The notes: a model not told the origin generated them from the letters alone. DNA of 23,017 nucleotides from Legionellaceae bacterium (GCA_947505025.1 CANNIJ010000007.1:1-23017); one strand, 5' to 3'. Shown: positions 1-6,979, counted from the stretch's first letter. A program made the numbers and translations.

Positions 1-94
1 CGCACCGATTGCTATGGATGAAGGTTTGCGTTTTGCTATCCGTGAAGGTGGTCGAACCGTGGGCGCTGGTGTTGTTGCTAAAATTATTGAGTAA
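1..94 (+). CDS. tuf: Elongation factor Tu, C-terminal end (partial)
   Basis: The first 94 bases encode the last 30 residues of EF-Tu, ending in the characteristic [13 protein letters not shown] segment followed by a short lysine-isoleucine tail and TAA. EF-Tu delivers aminoacyl-tRNA to the ribosomal A site as a GTP complex; the piece seen here belongs to beta-barrel domain 3. The gene enters from the left edge, so start and GTPase domain are not visible. Only five bases separate its stop from rpsJ, so it is probably co-transcribed with the S10 block. Confidence 0.95.
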
Positions 95-99
95 TTATC

Positions 100-420
100 A
101 TGAGTAATAATCAAAATATAATCATTCGCTTAAAGTCTTTTGATCATCGTATGATCGATAACTCAACGAGTGTAATTGTGGAAACTGCAAAGCGTACCGG
201 GGCACAAGTGCGTGGCCCGATACCTTTGCCGGTAAGAAAAGAAAAGTTTTCCGTGCTTGTATCCCCGCATGTGAATAAAGATGCTCAGGATCAGTACGAA
301 ATACGCACACATAAGAGATTGGTTGTCATTGTTAATCCAACAGAGAAAACAGTGGATGCACTGATGAAGTTGGATTTAGCAGCGGGCGTGGATGTTCAAA
401 TCAGCTTGAATGATAATTGA
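100..420 (+). CDS. rpsJ: 30S ribosomal protein S10 (NusE)
   Basis: The 106-residue product matches S10 along its length, including the segments VETAKRTGAQVRGPIPLP and SPHVNKDAQDQYEIRTH and the terminal DLAAGVDVQISL. S10 sits in the 30S head; as NusE it pairs with NusB in antitermination and links RNA polymerase to the ribosome through NusG. It is three residues longer than the E. coli protein, with SNN at the N terminus. The ATG lies five bases after the tuf stop and has only a weak GAG Shine-Dalgarno candidate, located inside the tuf stop region. Confidence 0.98.
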   Translation: MSNNQNIIIRLKSFDHRMIDNSTSVIVETAKRTGAQVRGPIPLPVRKEKFSVLVSPHVNKDAQDQYEIRTHKRLVVIVNPTEKTVDALMKLDLAAGVDVQISLNDN

Positions 421-452
421 TTTTAAATCAAGAAAGTGAATGAGGTGTTACA

Positions 453-1103
453 ATGGCAATCGGTTTATTAGGCCGCAAACTTGGCATGACCAGGGTGTTT
501 ACTGAAGCGGGAGTTTCTATTCCTGTATCAGTGGTTGAGGTTCGTGCGAATCGTGTTTCACAAGTAAAGAGCCACGAGCGTGATGGGTATAGTGCAGTCC
601 AGTTAACAGGCGGATTTAAAAAAGCAAGCCGCGTTAATAAACCGATGGCAGGTCATTTTGCTCATGCAGATGTTGAGGCTGGTGATATGGTCGGTGAATT
701 CAGACTAGAGCAATCTTCTGATTATGCCTTGGGCCAGTTGCTCACGGTAGCTGATGTATTTTCTGTCGGTCAGTTTGTCGACGTATCTTCAGTTTCCAAG
801 GGTAAAGGCTTTGCCGGTACGGTTAAGCGCCATAATTTCCGTACACAAGATGCTACTCATGGTAACTCTCGTTCGCATCGAGTTCCTGGTTCCATTGGTC
901 AAAATCAGACGCCTGGTCGTGTATTTAAAGGCAAGAAGATGGCTGGCCATATGGGGAATGAACGCTGCACGACTCAAACTCTAGAATTAGTCCGAGTGGA
1001 TGCTGAACGCCATTTGATTCTAATCAAAGGTGCCATTCCTGGTGCTCCAGGGGCAAGGGTTGAGATAAAGCCAGCCGTTAAAAAGCAAGATAGAGGCCAA
1101 TGA
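453..1103 (+). CDS. rplC: 50S ribosomal protein L3
   Basis: The 216-residue protein matches L3 (209 in E. coli), a primary 23S rRNA binder needed for early 50S assembly. The hallmark loop that reaches the peptidyl-transferase centre is intact (GTVKRHNFRTQDATHGNSRSH, then the GQNQTPG turn). By alignment Gln152 equals E. coli Gln150, which is methylated by PrmB; the modification itself is an inference. A GAGG Shine-Dalgarno lies at about 442-446. The TGA overlaps the rplD start region. Confidence 0.98.
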   Translation: MAIGLLGRKLGMTRVFTEAGVSIPVSVVEVRANRVSQVKSHERDGYSAVQLTGGFKKASRVNKPMAGHFAHADVEAGDMVGEFRLEQSSDYALGQLLTVADVFSVGQFVDVSSVSKGKGFAGTVKRHNFRTQDATHGNSRSHRVPGSIGQNQTPGRVFKGKKMAGHMGNERCTTQTLELVRVDAERHLILIKGAIPGAPGARVEIKPAVKKQDRGQ

Positions 1104-1708
1104 TGCAACTTACCACAAAAGATACAAACGCAGAAATAACCGTTAGCCCTGTTGTGTTTGATTACAATTATAACGAAGGCTTGATTCATCAGGCTGTTGT
1201 AACCTACATGAATAATGCACGCAGCGGTAATAGCGCACAAAAAACACGTTCTGAAGTTCGTGGCGGAGGCAAGAAGCCATGGAATCAAAAAGGTACAGGC
1301 CGTGCGCGTGCAGGTACAATCCGTAGCCCATTATGGCGTAGTGGTGGCGTGACATTTGCCTCAAAAAAACGAGATTATTCACAAAAGTTAAATAAAAAAA
1401 TGTACAAACGCGCGATGCGTAGTATAATCTCCGAACTTCATCGTACTGGCAATTTGATCGTAGTCAGCGATTTTCAATGCTCATCGTTGAAAACAAAAGA
1501 CTTTATCGTCAAGATGAATGCATTAGACATCAAAAATGCTTTGATTGTTATGAACGAAGTTGGTGAGTTTGAGTATTTAGCTTCACGCAACCTAATCAAT
1601 TATGATCTTTCTGATGTTGCATGCTTGGATCCGATTAGATTATTGCGTTATGAATGCGTTGTAATCACGGAAGAAGCCATCAAAAAAATAGAGGAGAATT
1701 TACAATGA
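1103..1708 (+). CDS. rplD: 50S ribosomal protein L4
   Basis: L4 is a 23S rRNA-binding protein whose long loop lines the exit tunnel. The loop is present (GGGKKPWNQKGTGRARAG, about residues 52-70). Two ATGs stand in tandem at 1100 and 1103. The second gives six bases from the GAGG at 1093-1096 and yields 201 residues, the E. coli length, so I chose it. In E. coli L4 also represses the S10 operon through an upstream leader. That leader has no place here because tuf abuts rpsJ. Confidence 0.97.
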   Translation: MQLTTKDTNAEITVSPVVFDYNYNEGLIHQAVVTYMNNARSGNSAQKTRSEVRGGGKKPWNQKGTGRARAGTIRSPLWRSGGVTFASKKRDYSQKLNKKMYKRAMRSIISELHRTGNLIVVSDFQCSSLKTKDFIVKMNALDIKNALIVMNEVGEFEYLASRNLINYDLSDVACLDPIRLLRYECVVITEEAIKKIEENLQ

Positions 1709-2001
1709 ATCCTGAACGTCTGTTGATGGTATTGAAATCACCGCATGCATCAGAAAAATCAACTGTGATGGCGGAGAAATTCAAACAATTTACATTTAAA
1801 GTGTTAGTTACGGCGACCAAGCCTGAGATTAAACAAGCTGTTGAGCAGCTATTTAATGTCAAGGTTCGATGTGTATCTACTCTTAATGTAAAAGGCAAGG
1901 TCAAACGATTCAAGCAGTTAACTGGAAAGCGTAGTGATTGGAAAAAGGCATTTGTGTCTCTTTACCCTGATCATGACATTGACTTCACAGTGACCGAATA
2001 A
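1705..2001 (+). CDS. rplW: 50S ribosomal protein L23
   Basis: L23 lies at the tunnel exit and is the docking site for trigger factor and SRP. The 98-residue product begins MNPERLLMVLKSPHASEKS, matching the L23 N terminus, and ends in the usual LYPDHDIDF beta-strand. The frame is open upstream to 1654, but ATG 1705 has a strong GAGGAG Shine-Dalgarno at 1691-1696 and makes an ATGA overlap with the rplD stop. Both the SD and the homology place the start at 1705. Confidence 0.96.
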   Translation: MNPERLLMVLKSPHASEKSTVMAEKFKQFTFKVLVTATKPEIKQAVEQLFNVKVRCVSTLNVKGKVKRFKQLTGKRSDWKKAFVSLYPDHDIDFTVTE

Positions 2002-2011
2002 GGCGATTAAG

Positions 2012-2839
2012 ATGGCATTATTAAAATCAAAACCAACTTCACCGGGGAAACGTGGTGAAATCCGAGTGGTTCACGCTAACTTGCATAAAGGCAAGCCGTT
2101 GTCCAGTTTGACAGAAAAGCTGAATAAAACTGGCGGTAGAAATAACCAAGGCAGGATCACTGTTCGCCATATTGGCGGCGGTACAAGATCACAATATAGG
2201 TTAATCGACTTTAAGCGCATCAAAGATGATATTTCTGCGCGTGTAGAACGTATTGAATATGATCCTAATCGCACAGCATTGATTGCCCTTGTAGTCTATA
2301 GAGACGGAGAGAAACGTTATATCATTGCTCCGCATGGTTTGACGCAAGGGGATATGATTCAAAGCGGCAGTGAATCACCAATTAGCTCAGGTAATTGTTT
2401 GCCATTGAAAAATATCCCCCTGGGAACGACCATTCACTGCGTAGAACTGAAGCCTGGCAAAGGCGCTCAGTTGCTGCGCGGTGCCGGTACCAGTGGTCAG
2501 GTTGTTGCTAAAGAAGGCGAATATGCCACTCTTAAGTTGCGATCAGGAGAAATGCGTAAAGTTTTGCTGGCCTGTCGTGCCGTTGTTGGCGAAGTCAGTA
2601 ACAGCGAACACAACTTACGCTCGCTTGGAAAAGCGGGTGCTAAGCGGTGGCGTGGTGTTCGTCCAACGGTACGTGGTGTTGCGATGAACCCAGTAGATCA
2701 TCCTCATGGAGGTGGTGAAGGACGCACGTCCGGCGGTCGTCACCCAGTATCTCCTTGGGGTATGCCAACAAAAGGCTATAAGACAAGAAGTAACAAGCGT
2801 ACTGATCGTTTTATTGTTAGAGGACGTAATAAAAAATAA
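2012..2839 (+). CDS. rplB: 50S ribosomal protein L2
   Basis: The 275-residue protein matches L2 throughout. It has the N-terminal KPTSPGKRGE segment, the OB-fold and SH3-like body, and the invariant C-terminal NPVDHPHGGGEGR loop. That loop contains the histidine equivalent to E. coli His229, near the peptidyl-transferase centre. L2 is required for subunit association and peptidyl transfer. It lies ten bases after rplW in the S10 block. Length is within two residues of the E. coli protein and nothing looks degraded. Confidence 0.98.
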   Translation: MALLKSKPTSPGKRGEIRVVHANLHKGKPLSSLTEKLNKTGGRNNQGRITVRHIGGGTRSQYRLIDFKRIKDDISARVERIEYDPNRTALIALVVYRDGEKRYIIAPHGLTQGDMIQSGSESPISSGNCLPLKNIPLGTTIHCVELKPGKGAQLLRGAGTSGQVVAKEGEYATLKLRSGEMRKVLLACRAVVGEVSNSEHNLRSLGKAGAKRWRGVRPTVRGVAMNPVDHPHGGGEGRTSGGRHPVSPWGMPTKGYKTRSNKRTDRFIVRGRNKK

Positions 2840-2855
2840 TTAAGAGGGTATCAGC

Positions 2856-3134
2856 GTGACTCGTTCTATAAGAAAAGGTCCTTTTGTCGATGATCACTTG
2901 CAAAAGAAAGTGATTGAGTCGATTGCGTCAAAGTCTAAAAAACCAATTAAAACTTGGTCTAGACGGTCGACGATTTTACCTGAAATGATCGGCTTAACTA
3001 TTGCCGTTCACAATGGTAGAGAACATGTTCCCGTGTACATCACTGAAGAAAGTGTGGGTCACAAGTTGGGTGAACTCGTTATGACACGTACCTTTAAAGG
3101 CCATTCTGGAGACAGAAAAGCCAAAGGCAAGTAA
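2856..3134 (+). CDS. rpsS: 30S ribosomal protein S19
   Basis: The 92-residue product matches S19 (RSIRKGPFVDDHL at the N terminus, GHKLGEL and FKGHSGDRKAKGK at the C terminus). S19 is in the 30S head and contacts S13 and the A-site finger bridge. The start is GTG at 2856, supported by an AGAGGG Shine-Dalgarno at 2844-2848 seven bases upstream. The family N terminus begins exactly there, so GTG is the true initiation codon. Confidence 0.97.
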   Translation: MTRSIRKGPFVDDHLQKKVIESIASKSKKPIKTWSRRSTILPEMIGLTIAVHNGREHVPVYITEESVGHKLGELVMTRTFKGHSGDRKAKGK

Positions 3135-3143
3135 GAGGCGATG

Positions 3144-3479
3144 ATGGAAGTAACAGCAAAATTGAAAAAAGCACCTTTGTCTGCACAAAAAGGCAGACTG
3201 GTTGCAGATTTGATTCGTTCGATGAATGTTTCTCGTGCGCTCGATGTGCTAAAGTTCACCCCTAAAAAAGGTGCGCAAATGATGTATAAGCTTTTGGCGT
3301 CAGCGATTGCAAACGCAGAGCATAATCATGGTATAGATGTTGATGCGCTTCGTGTTTCAATGGTTTTTGTTGATGAATCAACCACGCTCAAGCGTATTAG
3401 TCCTAGAGCGAAGGGGCGCGCAAATCGTATTTGCAAGCGCACATGCCATATTACGATTAAAGTGTCTGACGAGGAATAA
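3144..3479 (+). CDS. rplV: 50S ribosomal protein L22
   Basis: L22 binds all six domains of 23S rRNA, and its extended hairpin lines the exit tunnel next to L4. The 111-residue product has the SAQKGRLVADLIR helix, the SAIANAEHN segment and the tunnel hairpin (KRISPRAKGRANRI). Tandem ATGs occur at 3141 and 3144. The GAGG at 3135-3138 is two bases from the first and five from the second, and homologs start MET, so 3144 is preferred. Confidence 0.96.
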   Translation: MEVTAKLKKAPLSAQKGRLVADLIRSMNVSRALDVLKFTPKKGAQMMYKLLASAIANAEHNHGIDVDALRVSMVFVDESTTLKRISPRAKGRANRICKRTCHITIKVSDEE

Positions 3480-3481
3480 CC

Positions 3482-4153
3482 ATGGGACAGAAAGTAAATC
3501 CAATAGGTATACGACTTGGCATTAATAAAGATTGGAATTCCAAATGGTATGCCTCTAAAAATTATGCTCAGCTGTTGAATCAAGACATTAATTTAAGAAA
3601 AGATCTTAAAAAGAAATTAATGGCTGCCGCAGTAAGTAGAATTCTGATTGAACGCCCAGCAAATAATGCTGTGGTTACAATTTACTCAGCCAGGCCTGGT
3701 GTGTTAATTGGCAAAAAAGGCGGCGGGATTGAAGGTTTACGTAAAGAAATAGCTGCAAAACTTGGCGTTCCAGTTCATCTGAACATTGAAGAGATTAGAA
3801 AGCCTGATTTGGATGCTACTTTGGTTGCAGAATCAATTGCGCAGCAGTTAGAGCAGCGCGTAATGTTTCGTCGCGCTATGAAGCGTGCCGTAACATCTGC
3901 CCTTAAAGGTGGAGCCAAAGGGATTAAGATTTGCGTTAGTGGACGTTTGGGTGGGGCTGAAATTGCTAGAAGCGAATGGTATCGCGAAGGCCGGGTTCCT
4001 TTACATACGTTTAAAGCAGAGATTGATTACGGAACTGCTGAGTCCAAAACAACTTACGGCATTATTGGTGTGAAAGTTTGGATATTTAAAGGCGAAACTA
4101 CAGCGCAGAAAAATCGCAGCGCGGATAGTAACAAGGGGTTGCCTCATAAATAG
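3482..4153 (+). CDS. rpsC: 30S ribosomal protein S3
   Basis: S3 sits at the mRNA entry channel and, with S4 and S5, contributes to mRNA helicase activity. The 223-residue protein starts GQKVNPIGIRLGI, carries a type II KH domain with a GKKG loop at about residues 77-80, and has the C-terminal segment SGRLGGAEIARSEW. It is about ten residues shorter than E. coli S3 at the poorly conserved C-terminal tail. A two-base gap separates it from rplV, and a hairpin-forming gap of about 100 bases follows. Confidence 0.98.
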   Translation: MGQKVNPIGIRLGINKDWNSKWYASKNYAQLLNQDINLRKDLKKKLMAAAVSRILIERPANNAVVTIYSARPGVLIGKKGGGIEGLRKEIAAKLGVPVHLNIEEIRKPDLDATLVAESIAQQLEQRVMFRRAMKRAVTSALKGGAKGIKICVSGRLGGAEIARSEWYREGRVPLHTFKAEIDYGTAESKTTYGIIGVKVWIFKGETTAQKNRSADSNKGLPHK

Positions 4154-4161
4154 ATCTGTTT

Positions 4162-4195
4162 ATGTTTTCATGGCGAATGCAACTTATGAAAACAT
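4162..4195 (+). repeat. Perfect 10-bp inverted repeat in the rpsC-rplP gap
   Basis: ATGTTTTCAT at 4162-4171 is exactly complementary to ATGAAAACAT at 4186-4195, with a 14-base loop. The stem is AT-rich and has no following T-run, so it is not a rho-independent terminator. It sits just after the rpsC stop in one of the few real gaps in the S10 block. It could be an RNA processing or stability element, or a dyad binding site; the sequence does not decide between these. Confidence 0.7.
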
Positions 4196-4256
4196 TAATG
4201 GATTTTAAAATGGGTGATTTATTTTCAAGACAACCCTCCAGTGAGGATTAGCGAGA

Positions 4257-4670
4257 ATGTTACAGCCAAAACGAACAAAATATCGTAAGCAAATGAAAGG
4301 CCGAAACCGTGGGCTTGCCCAGCGTGGATCGTCTGTCAGCTTTGGCGAGTTTGGATTAAAAGCTTTGGAACGCGGGCGATTGACTGCGCGCCAAATTGAA
4401 GCTGCACGACGTGCAATGACGCGGCATATTAAACGTGGTGGCAAAATTTGGATTCGTGTTTTCCCAGACAAGCCAATTACGCAGAAGCCACTTGAAGTAC
4501 GGCAAGGTAAAGGTAAAGGAAACGTTGAATATTGGGTTGCACAAATTCAGCCAGGAAAAATTCTTTTTGAAATGGATGGTGTGACACGTGAGTTAGCCAT
4601 TGAAGCCTTTGATTTGGCTAAAGCTAAACTCCCTTTCAAGGTTATGTTTGAAGAGCGGAAGGTAATGTAA
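4257..4670 (+). CDS. rplP: 50S ribosomal protein L16
   Basis: The 137-residue protein matches L16 from MLQPKRTKYRK to the end, with the GRLTARQIEAARRAM helix and the IRVFPDKPIT and GKGKGNVEYWVA segments. L16 organises the A-site tRNA elbow region. The arginine just before QGKGKGN corresponds to E. coli Arg81, hydroxylated by RoxA; modification here is inferred. A GAGG at 4243-4246 lies ten bases before the ATG. Its stop overlaps the rpmC start by one base (TAATG). Confidence 0.98.
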   Translation: MLQPKRTKYRKQMKGRNRGLAQRGSSVSFGEFGLKALERGRLTARQIEAARRAMTRHIKRGGKIWIRVFPDKPITQKPLEVRQGKGKGNVEYWVAQIQPGKILFEMDGVTRELAIEAFDLAKAKLPFKVMFEERKVM

Positions 4671-4879
4671 TGAATGATGCCAAGAAATTAAATGATTTGA
4701 CATTTTCAGCGCTAGAAGGTGAATTGTTAAGTTTGCGCAGCGAGCAGTTTAAGTTGCGTATGAAGCAGGCAAGTGGCGCGTTAGATAAAACACACCATGT
4801 TAGAGTGGTGCGCAGATCTATTGCCAGAGTTAAAACTATGATGACGGAAAAGGCGGGTGAACATCATGTCAGTGAATGA
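4670..4879 (+). CDS. rpmC: 50S ribosomal protein L29
   Basis: L29 is a two-helix protein at the tunnel exit beside L23. The 69-residue product has the helical hairpin pattern (LRSEQFKLRMKQASGALD, then VRVVRRSIARVKT). It is about six residues longer than E. coli L29 because the frame runs on (AGEHHVSE) into rpsQ, overlapping it by 14 bases. The start shares one base with the rplP stop, which suggests translational coupling. Confidence 0.95.
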   Translation: MNDAKKLNDLTFSALEGELLSLRSEQFKLRMKQASGALDKTHHVRVVRRSIARVKTMMTEKAGEHHVSE

Positions 4880-5117
4880 ATCGAATGCTAGAACAATGGT
4901 CGGGAAAGTCATTAGTGACAAAATGCAAAAAACAATTGTTGTTGACATTGAACGCACAGTGAAACATCCCAAGTACGGTAAGATCATTAAACGACGTACT
5001 CGATTAAAAGCTCATGATGAAAATCAAGTTTGTAAAATTGGGAATGTTGTTAAGATTCGTGAGTCAAGGCCTTTGTCAAAACAAAAAAGCTGGGTGCTTG
5101 TTGAAGTGATTTCCTAA
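4866..5117 (+). CDS. rpsQ: 30S ribosomal protein S17
   Basis: S17 is an OB-fold primary binder of the 16S 5' domain. The 83-residue product has VGKVISDKMQKTIVV, the VKHPKYGKIIKRRT strand and RPLSKQKSWVLV. The frame is open from a GTG at 4857, but ATG 4866 gives the usual length and stands five bases after GGGTGA. It overlaps rpmC by 14 bases and ends the S10 block; the gap that follows holds a promoter candidate. Confidence 0.96.
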   Translation: MSVNESNARTMVGKVISDKMQKTIVVDIERTVKHPKYGKIIKRRTRLKAHDENQVCKIGNVVKIRESRPLSKQKSWVLVEVIS

Positions 5118-5135
5118 ATACATTTCAAAATTACT

Positions 5136-5163
5136 TTTAAATGCTTTAGAGGCCTGATATAAT
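5136..5163 (+). promoter_or_regulatory. Candidate spc promoter with extended -10
   Basis: TATAAT at 5158-5163 is a perfect -10 box, preceded by TG at 5155-5156 (the extended -10 pattern TGnTATAAT). TTTAAA at 5136-5141 is a 4/6 -35 with a 16-base spacer. Its position between rpsQ and rplN is exactly where E. coli has the spc operon promoter. The discriminator downstream (CAGCAGCC) is GC-rich, as in stringently controlled promoters; that control is inferred. Confidence 0.65.
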
Positions 5164-5176
5164 CAGCAGCCTTTTT
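5150..5176 (+). terminator. Terminator-like hairpin overlapping the spc -10 box
   Basis: AGGC and CTGA at 5150-5157 pair with TCAG and GCCT at 5163-5172, with a two-base CA bulge and a TATAA loop, followed by a run of five T. This resembles a short rho-independent terminator ending the S10 block. The same bases include the -10 box, so the dyad may instead be incidental to the promoter. Confidence 0.4.
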
Positions 5177-5213
5177 CTGGTCTTATTCAGAACGAGCAGA
5201 ACAGGGGAACGGT

Positions 5214-5579
5214 ATGATACAAATGCAAACTGTGCTCGAAGTTGCAGACAACAGCGGCGCGCGTAAAGTGATGTGCATCAAGGTTCTTGGTGGGTCTCAT
5301 CGTCGATATGCACGTGTTGGTGATGTGATCAAAGTTAGTATTAAAGACGCACTGCCACGTAGTAAGGTGAAAAAAGGTTCAGTGATGAATGCTGTAGTAG
5401 TTAGAACAGCACAAGGGGTTCGTCGTGATGATGGGTCGTTGATCCGTTTTGATGATAATGCGGCGGTTCTTTTAAATAATCAGCATGAGCCGATTGGTAC
5501 CCGTATTTTCGGACCAGTGACGCGTGAGTTAAGAGAGCGGTTTATGAAGATTATCTCTCTTGCGGCTGAAGTATTGTGA
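5214..5579 (+). CDS. rplN: 50S ribosomal protein L14
   Basis: The 121-residue product matches L14: MIQMQTVLEVADNSGARKVMC start, KVLGGSHRRYA, and the C-terminal GTRIFGPVTREL. L14 forms intersubunit bridges with 16S helix 14 and is the docking site of the silencing factor RsfS. It opens the spc block. A strong AGGGGA Shine-Dalgarno lies about six bases upstream of the ATG. Length is two residues short of the E. coli protein. Confidence 0.98.
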   Translation: MIQMQTVLEVADNSGARKVMCIKVLGGSHRRYARVGDVIKVSIKDALPRSKVKKGSVMNAVVVRTAQGVRRDDGSLIRFDDNAAVLLNNQHEPIGTRIFGPVTRELRERFMKIISLAAEVL

Positions 5580-5591
5580 GTGAGATGAGCT

Positions 5592-5918
5592 ATGAAGCGA
5601 ATTAGAAAAGGCGATCAGGTAATAGTGATTTGCGGCAAAAGTAAAGGCAAGACTGGCAACGTGTTGTTGGTTAAGCAGGGTCGGGTTGTGGTTCAGGGTG
5701 CAAATTTTATTAAAAAGCACGTAAAACCTAATCCACAGATCAACCAGCAAGGTGGCATCATTGAAAAAGAAGCGCCACTTGACATCTCAAATGTTGCGTT
5801 GTATAACCCAGTAACGCAAAAAGCGGATCGTGTTGGCTTTCGATTCATTGAGAAAGAGGGTGTAACACACAAGGTTCGATATTTTAAGTCGACTAACGAA
5901 GGCGTTGACCTTGTTTAA
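5592..5918 (+). CDS. rplX: 50S ribosomal protein L24
   Basis: L24 initiates 50S assembly by binding the 5' part of 23S rRNA. The 108-residue product opens with a KOW motif (RKGDQVIVICGKSKGKTGNVL) and continues with the VVVQGANFIKKHVKPN segment typical of bacterial L24. The gene follows rplN by twelve bases. In E. coli the S8 repressor-binding hairpin sits at the rplX-rplE junction; I saw no obvious equivalent in the 12-base gap here. Confidence 0.97.
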   Translation: MKRIRKGDQVIVICGKSKGKTGNVLLVKQGRVVVQGANFIKKHVKPNPQINQQGGIIEKEAPLDISNVALYNPVTQKADRVGFRFIEKEGVTHKVRYFKSTNEGVDLV

Positions 5919-5930
5919 GTGGGTGATGAC

Positions 5931-6491
5931 ATGGCAAGACTGAAAGAGTTTTATAAAGATGAAGTGGTTGCTCAAATGATGGCTAAGTTTGGCTATAAGA
6001 GCATCATGCAGGTCCCCAAGATTCAAAAGATTACTTTAAATATGGGTGTTGGTGAGGCAGTTGCAGACAAGAAAGTAATGAACTTTGCATTGGACGATCT
6101 TTTGCGAATAACAGGGCAAAAACCGGTTGTGACATTGGCTAAAAAGTCATTAGCAGGCTTTAAGATTCGTGATGGTTGGCCGATTGGCTGTAAGGTTACA
6201 CTGCGCAACACACGTATGTATGAGTTTTTAGATCGTTTAATTACAATTACTTTGCCTCGTGTTCGAGATTTTCGAGGTTTAAATCCGAAGTCTTTTGATG
6301 GTACCGGCAATTACAGCATGGGGATTCAAGAGCAAATTGTTTTTCCTGAAATTGATTTTGATAAAATTGATGTGATTCGTGGATTAGATATATGTATTAC
6401 CACGTCAGCGAAAACAAATGAGGAAGCAAAGGCGTTACTAGAGTCATTTAACCTTCCATTGAAAGATCGAGCTAAAAAACAAGAAGGGTAG
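5931..6491 (+). CDS. rplE: 50S ribosomal protein L5
   Basis: L5 binds 5S rRNA and contacts P-site tRNA and S13. The 186-residue product has YKDEVVAQMMAKFGYKSIMQVPK, ITLNMGVGEA, GCKVTLR and the NYSMGIQEQIVFPEID segment. The frame is open from a GTG at 5919, but family homology begins at ATG 5931, so that is the start. The C terminus carries a short lysine-rich extension (KDRAKKQEG) past the end of the E. coli protein. Confidence 0.97.
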   Translation: MARLKEFYKDEVVAQMMAKFGYKSIMQVPKIQKITLNMGVGEAVADKKVMNFALDDLLRITGQKPVVTLAKKSLAGFKIRDGWPIGCKVTLRNTRMYEFLDRLITITLPRVRDFRGLNPKSFDGTGNYSMGIQEQIVFPEIDFDKIDVIRGLDICITTSAKTNEEAKALLESFNLPLKDRAKKQEG

Positions 6492-6495
6492 CATT

Positions 6496-6798
6496 GTGGC
6501 AAAAAAATCGATGATTGAACGAGAAGCTAAAAAAGAATTTCTTGTAAATAAACATAGAAAACAGCGGGTTGATCTCAAGAAGAAGTTAAAGGCTGCTACA
6601 GACTTTGATGTGATTATGGGTATTCAGAGTGAGATTCGTGCGTTGCCTTTGAACTCAAATCCAGTACGACACAGCACTCGTTGCTGTCAGTGTGGACGAG
6701 CGCATGCTGTGTATCGTAAATTTGGACTTTGTAGAATTTGTTTGCGTCAGCAGTTGATGACGGGCAATGTGACTGGCGGACGCAAGTCAAGCTGGTAG
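6496..6798 (+). CDS. rpsN: 30S ribosomal protein S14, long form with zinc-binding cysteines
   Basis: S14 is a late-assembling protein of the 30S head. The 100-residue length, the MAKKSMIERE start and the RKSSW end are those of the long S14 form, whose gammaproteobacterial members normally lack zinc ligands. This protein has C63-x2-C66-x12-C79-x2-C82 (RCCQCGRAHAVYRKFGLCRIC), almost identical to the zinc ribbon of the short form found in Thermus. E. coli has Thr, Ser and Lys at three of those places. Zinc binding is inferred. The start is GTG at 6496, four bases after the rplE stop. An unusual 181-base gap follows. Confidence 0.96.
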   Translation: MAKKSMIEREAKKEFLVNKHRKQRVDLKKKLKAATDFDVIMGIQSEIRALPLNSNPVRHSTRCCQCGRAHAVYRKFGLCRICLRQQLMTGNVTGGRKSSW

Positions 6799-6979
6799 AT
6801 CTTGATTGATTTGCCGCATTTTAGGGTTGTAGATACCAGAGGCATGAATATCTATTTTAACCCAGGATAAGTTGGCTGTGTCTTGACAAGAACATGCGTG
6901 ATAGGTTAACGTCATGCCCTTTGTGGTTGTGATGTGGCGATAATGCTTTAATTTTTTAAATTTATTTCGGAGAACGACG
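6799..6979 (+). promoter_or_regulatory. Structured leader candidate before rpsH
   Basis: This 181-base gap has no plausible gene, whereas the same interval in E. coli is only a few tens of bases. A hairpin can form at 6824-6863: GGGTT plus TAGATA pairs with TATCTA plus AACCC across an asymmetric internal loop. Its 13-base loop contains GGCATGA (6841-6847), which is complementary to TCATGCC at 6912-6918, giving a possible pseudoknot. The pairing is visible but the function is not. S8 is the known translational repressor of this operon in E. coli, so an S8 target is one hypothesis. Confidence 0.4.

Noticed and set aside
4210..4251. A 13-codon open frame ending just before rplP that could be a leader peptide.
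   Set aside because: It has no Shine-Dalgarno and no biased codon run that would suggest attenuation; such short frames arise often by chance.
6883..6912. A perfect TTGACA in the rpsN-rpsH gap suggesting a promoter.
   Set aside because: At 16-18 bases downstream the best -10 match is only about 3/6, and the TG-preceded alternative is only 13 bases away.
6799..6979. A tRNA gene in the long rpsN-rpsH gap.
   Set aside because: No T-loop consensus (GGTTCRANYCC) or acceptor stem pairing could be found on either strand.
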